A stretch of 64,000 nt of DNA from Berberis thunbergii (taxonomy: Eukaryota > Streptophyta > Magnoliopsida > Ranunculales > Berberidaceae): NCBI GenBank assembly GCA_003290165.1, contig QNQO01006969.1:62001-126000 (forward strand), given 5' to 3'. Positions 33,029-43,208 of this stretch are shown piece after piece. Position 1 is the first letter of the stretch, and the number at the start of each line of letters is the position of its first letter. The position numbers were made by a program, and so were the translations under genes. The notes beneath the pieces are model-generated. The model searched no databases. It was not told where the DNA came from and saw nothing but the letters and a program-made list of their open reading frames with translations.

Positions 33029-34341
33029 ATGGATGAAATCAATCGAAGACTTGTAGCATTAAAACTCCAAGCTGCACCTGCCTTGGATAGGGCTTCATCT
33101 TCAAAAAAAAACAAATCAATACTCTTTCTTATGTTGGTTCTGATTCTTCTGAAAATGAACCAGATGTCATGTCTGAATTGGATAAACTTTAACGATTTAA
33201 AGCCAATCCAATGCGTTCATCCAGAACGAATACCAATACAAATCCTTTACCAACAACTAGGAATTATTATCCTAGGCCAACTTATCCTGACATGCAGTAT
33301 GAAGAAAAACATTTACAAACATTCGGTTCCTTTTCTACAGGAAACATCTATACCTGGAATATAGATGGTTTAACTGAAGAAAATATTATCGAATTGACAC
33401 AAGAAATGGTCATGATGGTTGTTGCTCATCGAAGTGAGCATAAATCTGATCAAAGTATTGCTAGTGTAATTGTTGCTGGATTTGCAGGACAATTAAAAGG
33501 ATGGTGGGATAACTACCTCACACCATCTGAACAACAACAAAATTTTCAAGCTATAAAGCTTGATTTCAATGGACAACCTATTAAAGCTGAAAATGGTGAA
33601 AATATTCATGATATTATCAATACATTAATTTTCGCTATTCTTAAGCATTTCATAGGAGATCCTTCAAAATTTCAAGATAAATCTCGTGATCTTCTCATGA
33701 TCATTAGATGCAAATATCTTAGTCATTTTAGATTCTACAAAGATGTTTTCCTAAAGAAAGTTATGCTTCAAAACGAAGCTAACAATCCTTTCTTGAAAAG
33801 AAAGTTTCTTTCTATATTACCTCCTGTTTTCGCAGATATCGTTAGAGATAAGCTTCAATCTGAATACAATGGTGACATACATTTTGAACTGCTTACATTT
33901 GGAGATTTGATTTCTAAGATCAATGAAGTTGCATTACAACTTTGTAATGATCTTCGTCTCAAAGCCCAGCTCAAACGACAAAACATTTATGGTTCTAATG
34001 AACTTGGATCTTTTTGTCAGCAGTATAGTGGGTTTGCGTCTCTAGCAAAACATTTTTCTAAAAACTCCAAACAAAAATATCGGTCTCATCCAGCCCGAAA
34101 CTTTAAGTCCAAAAGGCCTTATGGCCCAAAACAACAAAAGCAATTTAATAATTATTACCAAAAGCCCAACAAACATGGCACACACAAGCCCACACAATTT
34201 TCAAAGCACAAAGGCCCAATGATTCAAAAACCATTTATTTTAAATGTGGCAAACCTGGCCATTATGCTAAAAACTGTAGAACAACCAAAAGAATTCATGA
34301 GCTTGACGCTGATGAAAATATCAAACAAATGTTTACTATAA
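33029..34341 (+). pseudogene. Endogenous pararetrovirus coat-protein region
   Basis: The main frame (33211-34341) carries a capsid-like region with the phrase GFAGQLKGWWDNYL, typical of caulimovirid and related capsid proteins, and a long Lys/Gln/Asn-rich basic C-terminus. The N-terminal acidic part is in a second frame (33029-33364). Just after a frame change near 34230 lies a zinc-knuckle remnant. Its first Cys codon is TAT (Tyr), and the other C, H and C positions are kept. It is non-functional as a capsid precursor because of frame breaks. Confidence 0.7.
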
Positions 34342-34878
34342 TTTTACTCAATTCTGAGTCTGATTCTAACCCATTTGATGACTTCCAGGTTTATCAAATG
34401 CGTTATGATTTCAATTCTTCTGATCCATAATAATCATATCAGGATCATGGAGCTAAAGCTTGCACTTGTAATGTTACACTCTATTAATATGCTCTCAAAA
34501 ACTAAAGAATCAAATATTCTTCTAGATTTCGTTGATCGTATTGATGATCCCAAACTCAAAACTGAGTATTTAACTCATATCAAAAACACCATTACTCAAA
34601 AACCAATTCCAGAAATTTTCCAGCCATTTTACAATCATAAGGATATTGTTAATAGATTCAGAGCTCCTACTCAACACTCTGTTTCTCTGCTTGATCTTCA
34701 ATCTGAAGTTAATATCATGAAAAAAGAAATTTCTCAGCTTAAGCAAGGTCAAACTTGGCTTACTCAACAGCTGTTGAATTACCAAATTCAAAATGCAATT
34801 TCTATTCCTGATATTCCTTCAACTTCTAACCAAAAAGTTCAACCAGCAACTGATTTCCAGCTTTTCTCAATGAATTAA
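34342..34878 (+). pseudogene. Pararetrovirus region between coat and protease
   Basis: The frame 34375-34878 encodes a segment rich in Leu and Ile ending in a likely coiled coil (EVNIMKKEISQLKQG and following). A close homologue in the same viral context is at 63420-63894. The role is unknown. It follows the zinc knuckle and precedes the protease, as expected for a polyprotein linker. Confidence 0.6.
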
Positions 34879-35470
34879 ATACAATTACCTATCACAAATG
34901 GTATATCAATGTGACCTTGGTAATTAACAAGAATTACAAGGTCAATACCTTTGCCCTTGTTTATTCAGGTGCTGATTTAAATTGTATTGCAGAAGGATTA
35001 ATCCCTTCTCAATATTGTGAGAAAACAACTCAACAACCTTTTACTACTAATAGTAAATTAGCTGTTCAGTACAAACTTGTTGGTGCCCATATTTGTCAGG
35101 AACAAATTTGAATACAACAGGATTTCTTGTTAGTTAAGGATATGACTCAAAAGATGATTTTGGGTACATTATTCCTAACTACTCTTTATCCATTTGATAT
35201 TACAAATGAAGGTATTACTACCGACATTCTTGGCAAAAAGATCATATTCAAATTCTTATGCAAAACAAAAACTAGTGAAATTAATTCTCTATAATTAGAC
35301 AATTGTTTCTTCAATTTTATTTCCCAAAAACAACGACACATTCATTTTCTCAAACAAGAAATAGTTTATCGTCGAATTGATGATCAACTCAAAGACACTC
35401 AATGGTCTGATTACCATATGATCCTTCTTTTCGAGAATCTAAGATTCCTACAAAATCTCGTCCTATACAA
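34879..35470 (+). pseudogene. Pararetrovirus aspartic protease region, inactive
   Basis: The frame at 34911-35111 shows the protease active-site neighbourhood, but the catalytic Asp of the D-[ST]-G motif is Tyr (VYSGAD). A stop at 35109 and another at about 35292 break the rest up to the reverse transcriptase. Confidence 0.65.
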
Positions 35471-36090
35471 ATGAATTCCGAATTAATGGAATTCTACAAG
35501 TCTGAAATCCAAGGATTGCTTTCTAAGCAATTAATTCATCCATCCAAATTTCCTTGGAGTTGTGCAGCCTTTTATGCCAGAAAAGTTGCTGAACTTGAAA
35601 GAGGTTCTCCCAGACTCGTCATCAATTACAAGCCTTTGAACAAAGTTTTACAATGGATTAGGTATCCTATACCTAATAGAAGAGATTTTATTAAGAGATT
35701 ACACTTAGCACGAGTCTTCTCTAAATTTGACCTCAAGTCTGGATTTTGGCAAGTCTAAATCCATCCTCATGACAGATACAAGACAACATTCAATGTTCCA
35801 TTCGGACATTATGAATGGAATGTTATGCCTTTTGGCCTCAAGAATGCACCAAGTGAGTTTCAAAATATCATGAACGATATTTTTACTCCCTTTTCTCATT
35901 TGTCAATTGTATATATCAATGATATACTGATTTTCTCCTCATCCTTAGATGACCACTGGAAACACTTCTATCAATTTTACAAAACTATCAAAGAAAATGG
36001 TTTGGTTCTCTCTCCAACAAAAATTGACCTTTTCAAACAAATGTCAGATTTTTAGGTCACAAAATACAATTGGGACTTAAGTCCAAAACA
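35471..36090 (+). pseudogene. Pararetrovirus reverse transcriptase, truncated
   Basis: RT motifs appear in the usual order: a PSKFPWSCAAF region, LVINYKPLNK, FSKFDLKSGFWQ, then after a TAA stop (35756) NVMPFGLKNAPSEFQ and the catalytic box. The box reads YIND instead of Y-x-D-D, which would abolish polymerase activity. Another stop lies at about 36053. The sequence resembling RT ends near 36090, where an oppositely oriented ORF takes over. The RNase H domain is missing. Confidence 0.85.
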
Positions 36091-37114
36091 ATCATCTTCA
36101 TTGAGAGGAACTGTTGGAGCATCGTCTTCATCTGAGTCTTTTGCACAGATCTTTGACATAGTTTCTAACAATTGACTCTTTGTAGGTTTTCCTTGAAGTT
36201 GCTTCTTGATGAACTGTCGAAGAAGTTTTGCTTCAAAAGGAACTTGTATGGGATTGACCAGAGGCTGTGGGGAAATTTGATTTTTTTCCCAAAAATAACT
36301 TGGTAACATCTTCTTTTGTAACATAAGTTTGATCGAAGGAAGACCACCATTTGACTTTGAATCGGCGGCAGAACCAGATAGGAGCCTGGGCCGATTGACT
36401 TGGGGCTGGGAGAGCTGTGATAGTGTAGCCCTGGCAACAGATCCAAGAAAGATTGAAGTTAACAAAAAACCAAAATGATAGTACCTGTTGGGGGGGTACT
36501 GGAATTGGCGGGTTGAATTTGGATTTGAAAACTTGCCATCCTTCATTGACTACAGGGGGTAAGATATCTTGAAGAGGACCAAAATGATTACACCAAGAAT
36601 GTTGGAACCAAAGAGGAATGGACTTTTGGATAATTTTTTTACAGAAAAGAAAGAACCATGAGTGAGAACAATTTTGAGAAAAAACAAAGAAAGCTCTGGA
36701 CCAAGCTTGTTTGTAATCCAGATAATTGTAAGATGTAGGAAGATAGTTGCCTGAAAACTTCTTATGGAAACGAGGATGTTGCTTCCAATCGGCTTCAGAC
36801 AAGACTTTGAGAATTTGATATTTGGAATGGGAAATCTTCTCAGGATGAGAAGGATCTTTGAAATGAGTAATCAATATCGAGTCAGTGTCGACTAATATGA
36901 ACTCATAAAATTCTTGAGTTTTGAGGATATCTGATTCCTCAAAAAGTGCATTTGTATTGAAGAGATTCTTCGCAATTGAATGAGTATCTTTTGTAAGATA
37001 ATAAAACCATGGTTTGATTAGTGTAATCGGATCCAAGAGGGCTTTTGTAAGATAAGGATTTGGAGGAGGAATTTGAGGTTTAGGGAAGCGTGTCATTGCA
37101 ATTTTTTGAGTCAC
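36052..37114 (-). pseudogene. Opposed ORF fused to the pararetrovirus RT
   Basis: A minus-strand frame runs from 37114 to 36233 (293 codons) and continues in a second frame to 36052, with one frameshift around 36440-36540. The protein is rich in Trp, Phe and Pro (TRFPKPQIPPPNPYLTK near the start) and ends in an acidic tail with KDSDEDDAPTVP. I do not recognise a domain. Its place suggests a second, unknown ORF of the same or a related pararetrovirus, brought in by inversion. The junction with the plus-strand RT is near 36090. Confidence 0.5.
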
Positions 37115-37530
37115 AAAAAAATTATATTAATAAATTAAACATTGTCAATAAACATAATATTCTAAAATAATGTTCCATACATCGATATCTTTGTACTGAA
37201 AAAGATGTTATGAAAATGATGTTTTGATTTTATTTATTCATTTCCATGTCAGTATCTTCCAACATTTGTCCCTCCATAAGGTTATTTTCCTCTCCGCTAT
37301 ATTCAACATGAAAATAAAATGTATGTAAGTTTAGTATGTCTACAAAATCTCAAATTACTCAAAAAAAATTATTATTCATCTTCAACTGTGATTTCTCTTT
37401 CAATGTTATTAGGTGAAATCCTGTTGATCTAGGCTTGACTTCCTCAATGTGACGCAACTTTCCAATCATATCTTAAATTCACAATAGAAATAATGTTAAT
37501 AATTATTTTATATTTTAAAATATATAAAAT
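37113..37530. repeat. Direct repeat R flanking the pararetrovirus block
   Basis: This is the same sequence and orientation as 20367-21180 without the SINE. Small differences include ttattcatttcc for ttatttatttcc and the loss of tttggt at the SINE target. It begins next to the start of the opposed ORF and ends near ttttatattttaaaa. Confidence 0.85.
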
Positions 37531-38169
37531 GATGTAATTGATTTACCTTTCAAATAATATTTGATTTCACATCGCTCCTCGATTGCGGTGGATGCCATAA
37601 GTGCGGAAAAATACATTGGAAGCTACGTCAGGTACCAGTTGACAACTGTGTCATCTTTCATATTTGTGGCATAAAGACGAGTAATTTGCAGCATTGTCCA
37701 CAATTTTAAAATTAAAGATAGTTATAACTGCTCCTATTTTTTATTATTATATGCTCAAATTTCATGATTGCTTTTTTTTGTATCAAAATACCTGCAGTTT
37801 TCTTCTATTAAATTTTTTTTTTTTAAAAATTTTATTCTACATATACATTTAAATAAGAAATTGATATATAGTTACATTTTCATCTATGATTAAGAATTCA
37901 TAAAAAAAATGATGTTTTGATCTTAAAAATCCTGCGTTTACATTATCATTACTTGTGAAGTACAATTTTACGTATTGGTATTGATATGATTCAAGTTTCG
38001 ATACCTTGTATCCATTTTCAAGATTTGCATATGCAATAATATATGATAACACCATTATAGTTAAGATTTAAATTAGTTTAGGCAGAATATGCTAGAAACT
38101 TTTCTTGGCACTTGTGGGTGTATATTATGTTATTTCAATCTGATGTTGATTTCTATGCAGATTTATGGC
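37531..38169. other. AT-rich DNA between two elements
   Basis: No gene is recognised. A short minus-strand exon-like piece near 37590-37680 (ATNMKDDTVVNWYL) could be coding but cannot be named. The region ends where the retrotransposon LTR begins with TGATGCAG. Confidence 0.35.
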
Positions 38170-38851
38170 TGATGCAGTCGTTTTCCTCTCCTTGCTTTGA
38201 CCTTGACATATAAACATGCTGACCTGCATAAGGAACGCACGTGAGCCACGGACCACCATTGTGGTGGCCGATGACACTCTGCTACTAAAGTCAGACAGGG
38301 ATCTGAGGAAGGTGTAATGTTGTAAACAAGGAATTTGTAGCATACATTAACTTACCAATCTCATTTCTTATTTATAGTACATGAGTCCTGGTTCAACTAG
38401 GCCATCGATGGCATAGTTTAGGGAAGATGATCTTCATGGAAATCCTTCTAATTAGGAGTTGTGTTGTGGAGGGAAGTTTTTCTATTAGCCATGAGCTCCT
38501 AAATACGCGGGAGGTAGTTTCCATTCCAAGAGTATTCTATAGGTGGAAGTCTCCATATGTGATATGTACTTTGGAATATGCTTCCTAGTTGGAAGCAAAG
38601 AGCCGTTGTACTTGCCCGTCCGAAGCTCATCCTCAAGATACTTGCCTCAACAGGGTTTATGGGTATTGAGGTTAGCTATGAGATACTTGGGCCTAGCAGG
38701 CTGTAAGAACTTGAACCCGCTTGGCGGATTGCGTTAGGTGGGCTTAGAGCCGCATGGGCTGGATCAGTTTTGGGTTGATGCTAGGATCTTTTTTCCTCGA
38801 GATCATCATGACACGTGTACGACGCAAATTTGGGGTCGTTTTGGTGTATCA
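38170..38851 (-). repeat. Left LTR (3' LTR) of the gypsy element
   Basis: On plus it runs from TGATGCAGTCG to GGTGTATCA; on the minus strand TGATACACC..CGACTGCATCA, with the matched TGAT/ATCA ends. The first 430 bases align with 56502-56931 with many mismatches, so the insertion is old. A purine-rich tract (gggagaagtag on minus) adjoins at 38852-38868. Confidence 0.8.
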
Positions 38852-38889
38852 TCAGCTACTTCTCCCAAGTGAGTGGGTCGTTTAATCGG

Positions 38890-40600
38890 TTCACTGACTC
38901 TTCAAAAAGCAATTGTACTATCGTCATGATTTAGCCTGAAGTGTTGTCTTGAGCGGTGCATAGCATTTATGACTATACGACTGCTCAAGGAAAGAAGGTA
39001 CGATTTGCATTTTCTATAAATATTTGCTACTTCAAGGAAGATTTCTTCAGTTCTTATCTGTGTAATTTCTTTAAGCAATCGTGTTGCTGTAAAGTTCAAT
39101 TTGTCCCTCTTATCAACGGCATACAATGTTGAACTTTCTTCTAAGGATCTGTTGTCTTTCACTTGTCTCAAGCTCTTCGAGGATAGTCTGGTCGATGAAA
39201 CTGAATTAATCAGGCTGCGAAGTCTATACCGTATTTTCGGGATCTGGAAATCGTTCCCGCGTTTGGAGATTTGTCTCCAACTACACCCCCTCATGGGTAT
39301 ATAAGTTTGCACCAGGGCATGATAAAGTCAAGGCTCCGATTTTCAGTGTCGGATGATGTCTGGCGTTTCTTTCTCACTCTTCGCATGCCTCCCACTCAAA
39401 TGGTTCTGAGCTGATTCAAGGTTTTGATTGCGATTCTCCTGAGAGCGTATGATGCCGACCTTCGTTTGACTCCAATGGTAATCCATCATATGACCACCGC
39501 TCGGCTGGATGCTCCGGGGCCTTTGCATTCTGAATTTCCTTGCTTGTTTGCATTTAGTAGCAGATGACATTGAGCCTTGGGAGATGTATTGATTCCTGGC
39601 TTCAGTCAACTCTTCGTACTTCAAGCTTGAGAGACGTAGAATCCCAAGATACTTCTAGTTCGACCTTCATAAGTTCCTTAGTCGCTGGCTAATTTTTCCG
39701 ATCCCAGATATGATGCTAGTTTGATGTCATTTTCTTTTTCTCAGGGAAGTTCGCAATTTCGACTCTCATTGAAGAGAAGAAACGAATAGAGAGGGAGTTC
39801 ATTCACCTCCCGTTGACGTCCGTCGAGGAGGTCATAATGTTAGATAATGTTGTGTGTAGTGGGTTGCTATGGTGTTCTCATGACGTTTTCGCTGCACCAA
39901 GTTCGCCGGCTGAAGGGGTTATCAATCGTCGTTCGAGGAAGAGAAGTCTGGCTATGCCTAGCCCAACCATGGTAGCAGAATTGGAGGCTAGTATGCTTCC
40001 TGTTGTTATTTTGAAAAGGAAGCAGTCCTTTGATCGTACGACCTCTGCCTTTGGGATGTCGCATACTGCTTAGGCAGCAGCTTCGGAGGGTCATCGTCTT
40101 CTGCTTGTTGTTGTTATTCCCCCTGTTCACTTAGAGGGAGAGAACATTGGTCCTCATATTGACGTTTGACGTCATCATGAGTCTGAGGCATACGTTCATG
40201 CCCTTGAGGCATACGCTGCATCCTGAAGCTCGCTCGCGAGTCCTTGCATTGGAGAAGGCCTTCGCAGATCTGCGGATGTCCTATTCGGATACTCTCTACT
40301 TTTTGGATTCCCTTACTGGTCAGCTGCAAAATGTCGGTACTACTGCGAACTTGGGGGTTGTGAAGGCCGTAATTTTGACCCCCGAAGCAAAGTTTGCTGG
40401 CATAAGATCTCAACTGAGGTTGGCCAAGTCAGATTTGGCGTCAACCCGCGCTGAACTGGGACGAACTCGAGCCGAGTTGGAACGCCTAGATTCTGCTATG
40501 GGCAAGTGGTCGTCCGATCTGCAAGCCCAAATTACTTAAAAGAGATGGGCGGTGACAGAATGGGTCGTTAAACGACGACAGTTGGAGTCTGAGGCCGATA
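38890..40600 (+). pseudogene. Opposite-strand ORF of the Tat-like element
   Basis: The plus strand, antisense to gag-pol, carries coding-like stretches in several frames. One at about 39340-39470 includes WRFFLTLRMPPTQM and FKVLIAILLRAYDADLRLT. One at 40147-40539 is a 130-codon frame with a predicted coiled coil (AKSDLASTRAELGRTRAELE). Such opposite-strand ORFs between integrase and 3' LTR are known in Tat-lineage elements; their role is unknown. Frame breaks prevent a single product. Confidence 0.5.
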
Positions 40601-41159
40601 AGGGGCTTCACCGCATTCTCTAGGCAGAACGCTTACTGTCGGAGGAGCGTTTGCAACATGCTTCCTTGGTGGGTGCGATGGATTTTGACATGTTGGGACG
40701 GAAGTCGTTGATCTCGTAAGAGGTTATTTGGGGTAGATTAAAGCTATTGGAGCTTATCAGAAAAGAGCACCCTGGTGTCGACCTTGACTTCGTTGTTATG
40801 GGAGGGCTACTTTCAGACCCATCTCTCAAGGGGAAGGTTCTGGCTTGTAAGACAAGCTGCTGAGCATGCTTTTTCTCCTTAAAATAGTTGTAACGTTCTT
40901 TTCGAGACAGAAAAACAGTTTTTTTAATGAAAATATTGCTTTGTCTTTTACCGTTGAGTTTTCTTTAGATGCTTTTTAGATCGTAGAATCTGTACTATTG
41001 TGCAAAATGCATGTTTTTGTCAGTCGAGTTGTATCGAAATTGACCATTTTTGCCTGCTATTATTTATTGGTGAGCCATTCTAGTCCGCATATTGATCGTT
41101 TGGCGGGTCGTCGTTGCCGTGCGTATGATTGTTGAAGAGACATTGGTTTTATCGATCGC

Positions 41160-42330
41160 CGCCGTCTGCGCACAACGGACTAGGTGTTGAACACCTGAAG
41201 ATGTCGTCATCAGTTGATAACCGATTGAGCTTACCTGGTAAATTCAGTGATCATTGTTTGTTGGAGAGAAATGGTCCCTTGGCGAGTCATTGTCATCAAG
41301 CGGGTGAGCGCTGACTAGACTCCCACTTCCTCGGCTATTGTTGTCCTCACACAGCGGGCTAGGCATTGGTCACAATAAGCCATAGTCATCATTAGGCATG
41401 TGAGCATTGACTAGACTCCCACTTCCTCGGTCGTTGTTGCTCGCAAGTAGCGAAGTAAGCTTTGGGCACCAGAAGTCGTCTTCATCAGTAGTCGCGAACT
41501 AACTAGGCTTATCTGGTAGGTTCAGCGATCATTGTCTATTCGAGAGCAATGATCCCTTGGTGAGTGGTCATCGTCAGGCGTGTGAGCACTAACTAGACTC
41601 CCACTTCCTCGGCTGTCATTGCCTGCACGCGGCGGACTACGCTTTGGGTACCAGAAGTCGTCGTCATCAGTTGCAAACTGATTAGGCTTACCTGGTAAGT
41701 TCAGTGATCATTGTCTGTTGCAGAGCAATGATCCCTTGGCGAGTCATGTGAGCACTGATGAGACTCCCACTGAGGACTAGGCTTTGGGCACCAAAAGCCG
41801 TCGTCATCAGTCGCGAACTGACTAGGCTTATCTGGTAAGTTCGAAGATCATTGTCTATTGGAGAGCAATGATCCCTTGGCGAGTCGTCATCATTAGGCGT
41901 GTGAGAGCTGACTAGACTCCCACTTCCTTGGTCGTCGCTGCATGCACGCAACAAACTAGGATTTAGGCACCAAAAGTAGTCGTCATCAGTCGCAAACTGA
42001 CTAGGCTTACCTGGTAAGTTCGATGATCATTGTCTGTTGGAGAGCAATGATCCCTTGGTGAGTCAACATCATCAGGGGTGTGAGCGCTGACAAGACTTTG
42101 ACTTCCTCGGCAGTCATTGCTAACACACAGCGGACTAGGCTTTGGGCACCAGAAGCTGTCGTCATCAGTCACAAACTGACTAGGCTTACCTGGTAAGTTC
42201 AGTGATCATTTTCTGTTAGAGAGCAATGATCCCTTGGCGAGTCATCGTCATTAGGCGTGTGAGCGCTAATTAGACTCCCACTTCCTCGGCCGTCGTTGCC
42301 CGTTCATAGCGGACTATGTGTTGGGGCTTA
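41160..42330. repeat. Tandem repeats, ~178-bp unit, in the Tat-like element
   Basis: About six imperfect units share gactagactcccacttcctc, gactaggctt..gggcacc, gtcgtc.tcatcag and gatcattgtctgttgg. Recurring landmarks are at about 41250, 41530, 41707, 41848, 42026 and 42204, so the full unit is close to 178 bp with shorter and longer variants. The array lies between the opposite-strand ORF and the integrase end. Confidence 0.88.
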
Positions 42331-42790
42331 CATTCGAGTCTGGTCACATCGGGGGTGATCAGAACGGACAATAGTGGATGCTCTAGTAAAAGCAAATATT
42401 TGTATTGATAATATTTTTTTAGATGCTCTACATTCCACGATCGTTTAAGCCCATCGTTGTCTACGTCTTCCATCCAGTATGTCCTCGGCCTTTTGACCTT
42501 AGTCACATTATAAGGTCCTTCCCAGTTCGGGTTTAGCTTTCCTTCGCCAGCTTCTTTAGTATTTTGTTGGGTCTTCCTGAGTACCCAATCTTCCACCTTG
42601 AATTCGCGTGGCTTGACCTTCTTGTTGTAGTATTACGCCATTCGTTGCTGGTAAGCGGCTATCTTGTCAAAGGATAGATTTCGTTTTTCATTGAGGAGGT
42701 CTAGCCCAACGAGCAAGGTTTCATCATTACCCATCTGGTCTACACTCTTCCGTTTGGAAAGTTGGCACCTCGAGTTCTATTAGAACCATA
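42270..42790 (-). pseudogene. Gypsy integrase C-terminus
   Basis: The minus-strand frame reads DWVLRK, then GEGKLNPNWEGPYNVTKVKR and WNVEHLKKYYQ, the C-terminal SH3-like/GPY end of Ty3/gypsy integrases, followed by the end of the polyprotein. Upstream pieces to 42790 are broken by stops. The rest of the integrase lies at 52808-53420, beyond the CACTA insertion. Confidence 0.8.
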
Positions 42791-43014
42791 CACTACACCA
42801 AAAGGCTTTATTAGCTACACGGAGATGGCCACGGCTCAGAACCGTTAGTTTATTTGCCACGGCCCAAAACCGTGGTTAGACCCTAAAACCGTCACTACAC
42901 CAAAAGGCTTGATTAGCTACATGGATATGGCCACGGCTCAAAACCGTTAGTTTATTTGCCACGGCCCAAAACCATGGCTAGAGCCTAAAACCGTGGCTAT
43001 AAAAAGAAAATGCA
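42791..43014 (+). repeat. CACTA C left terminus with duplicated end
   Basis: The terminus at 42791 is followed by subterminal units. A second terminus, CACTACACCAAAAGGC, starts at 42893 and repeats the following block (ttagctac..ggccacggctca..aaccgttag). The terminal 102 bp are therefore tandemly duplicated. Confidence 0.9.
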
Positions 43015-43208
43015 CCTGGGTTTGCTTTGGCGCCATTGCGAAAACAGTTTCGTAGTCTTGCGAAAAAAATTGGCGATCCCGCCTCCTTCCATTTTAATTT
43101 TAGGGAACGAAAGCAGAAAAGAGTGAAGAGCAGGGAAGGAAAGTAAGAGAGGGAGTGAGGAGCAGGGAAGGAAAGCAAAGAAGCGATTCTCCATTTTCGT
43201 TTCAAATC
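43015..43208 (+). promoter_or_regulatory. Leader-like exon near CACTA C left end
   Basis: The gcgaaaaaaattggcg block, also present in element B, is followed by a purine-rich leader (gagcagggaaggaaag, present twice) and a possible donor caaatcag|gtgagg at 43208/43209. It is interpreted as the element's own 5' UTR exon in sense orientation to all captured genes. Confidence 0.45.

Noticed and set aside
31366..36090. LTR retrotransposon instead of pararetrovirus
   Set aside because: A movement-protein-like first region, the primer site in a leader with nearby TATA and AATAAA, no integrase and no LTRs favour Caulimoviridae; the flanking direct repeats lack LTR-type TG/CA ends as far as I can see.
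41160..42330. CRISPR-like array
   Set aside because: Plant nuclear sequence; units are contiguous tandem repeats of about 178 bp without distinct spacers.
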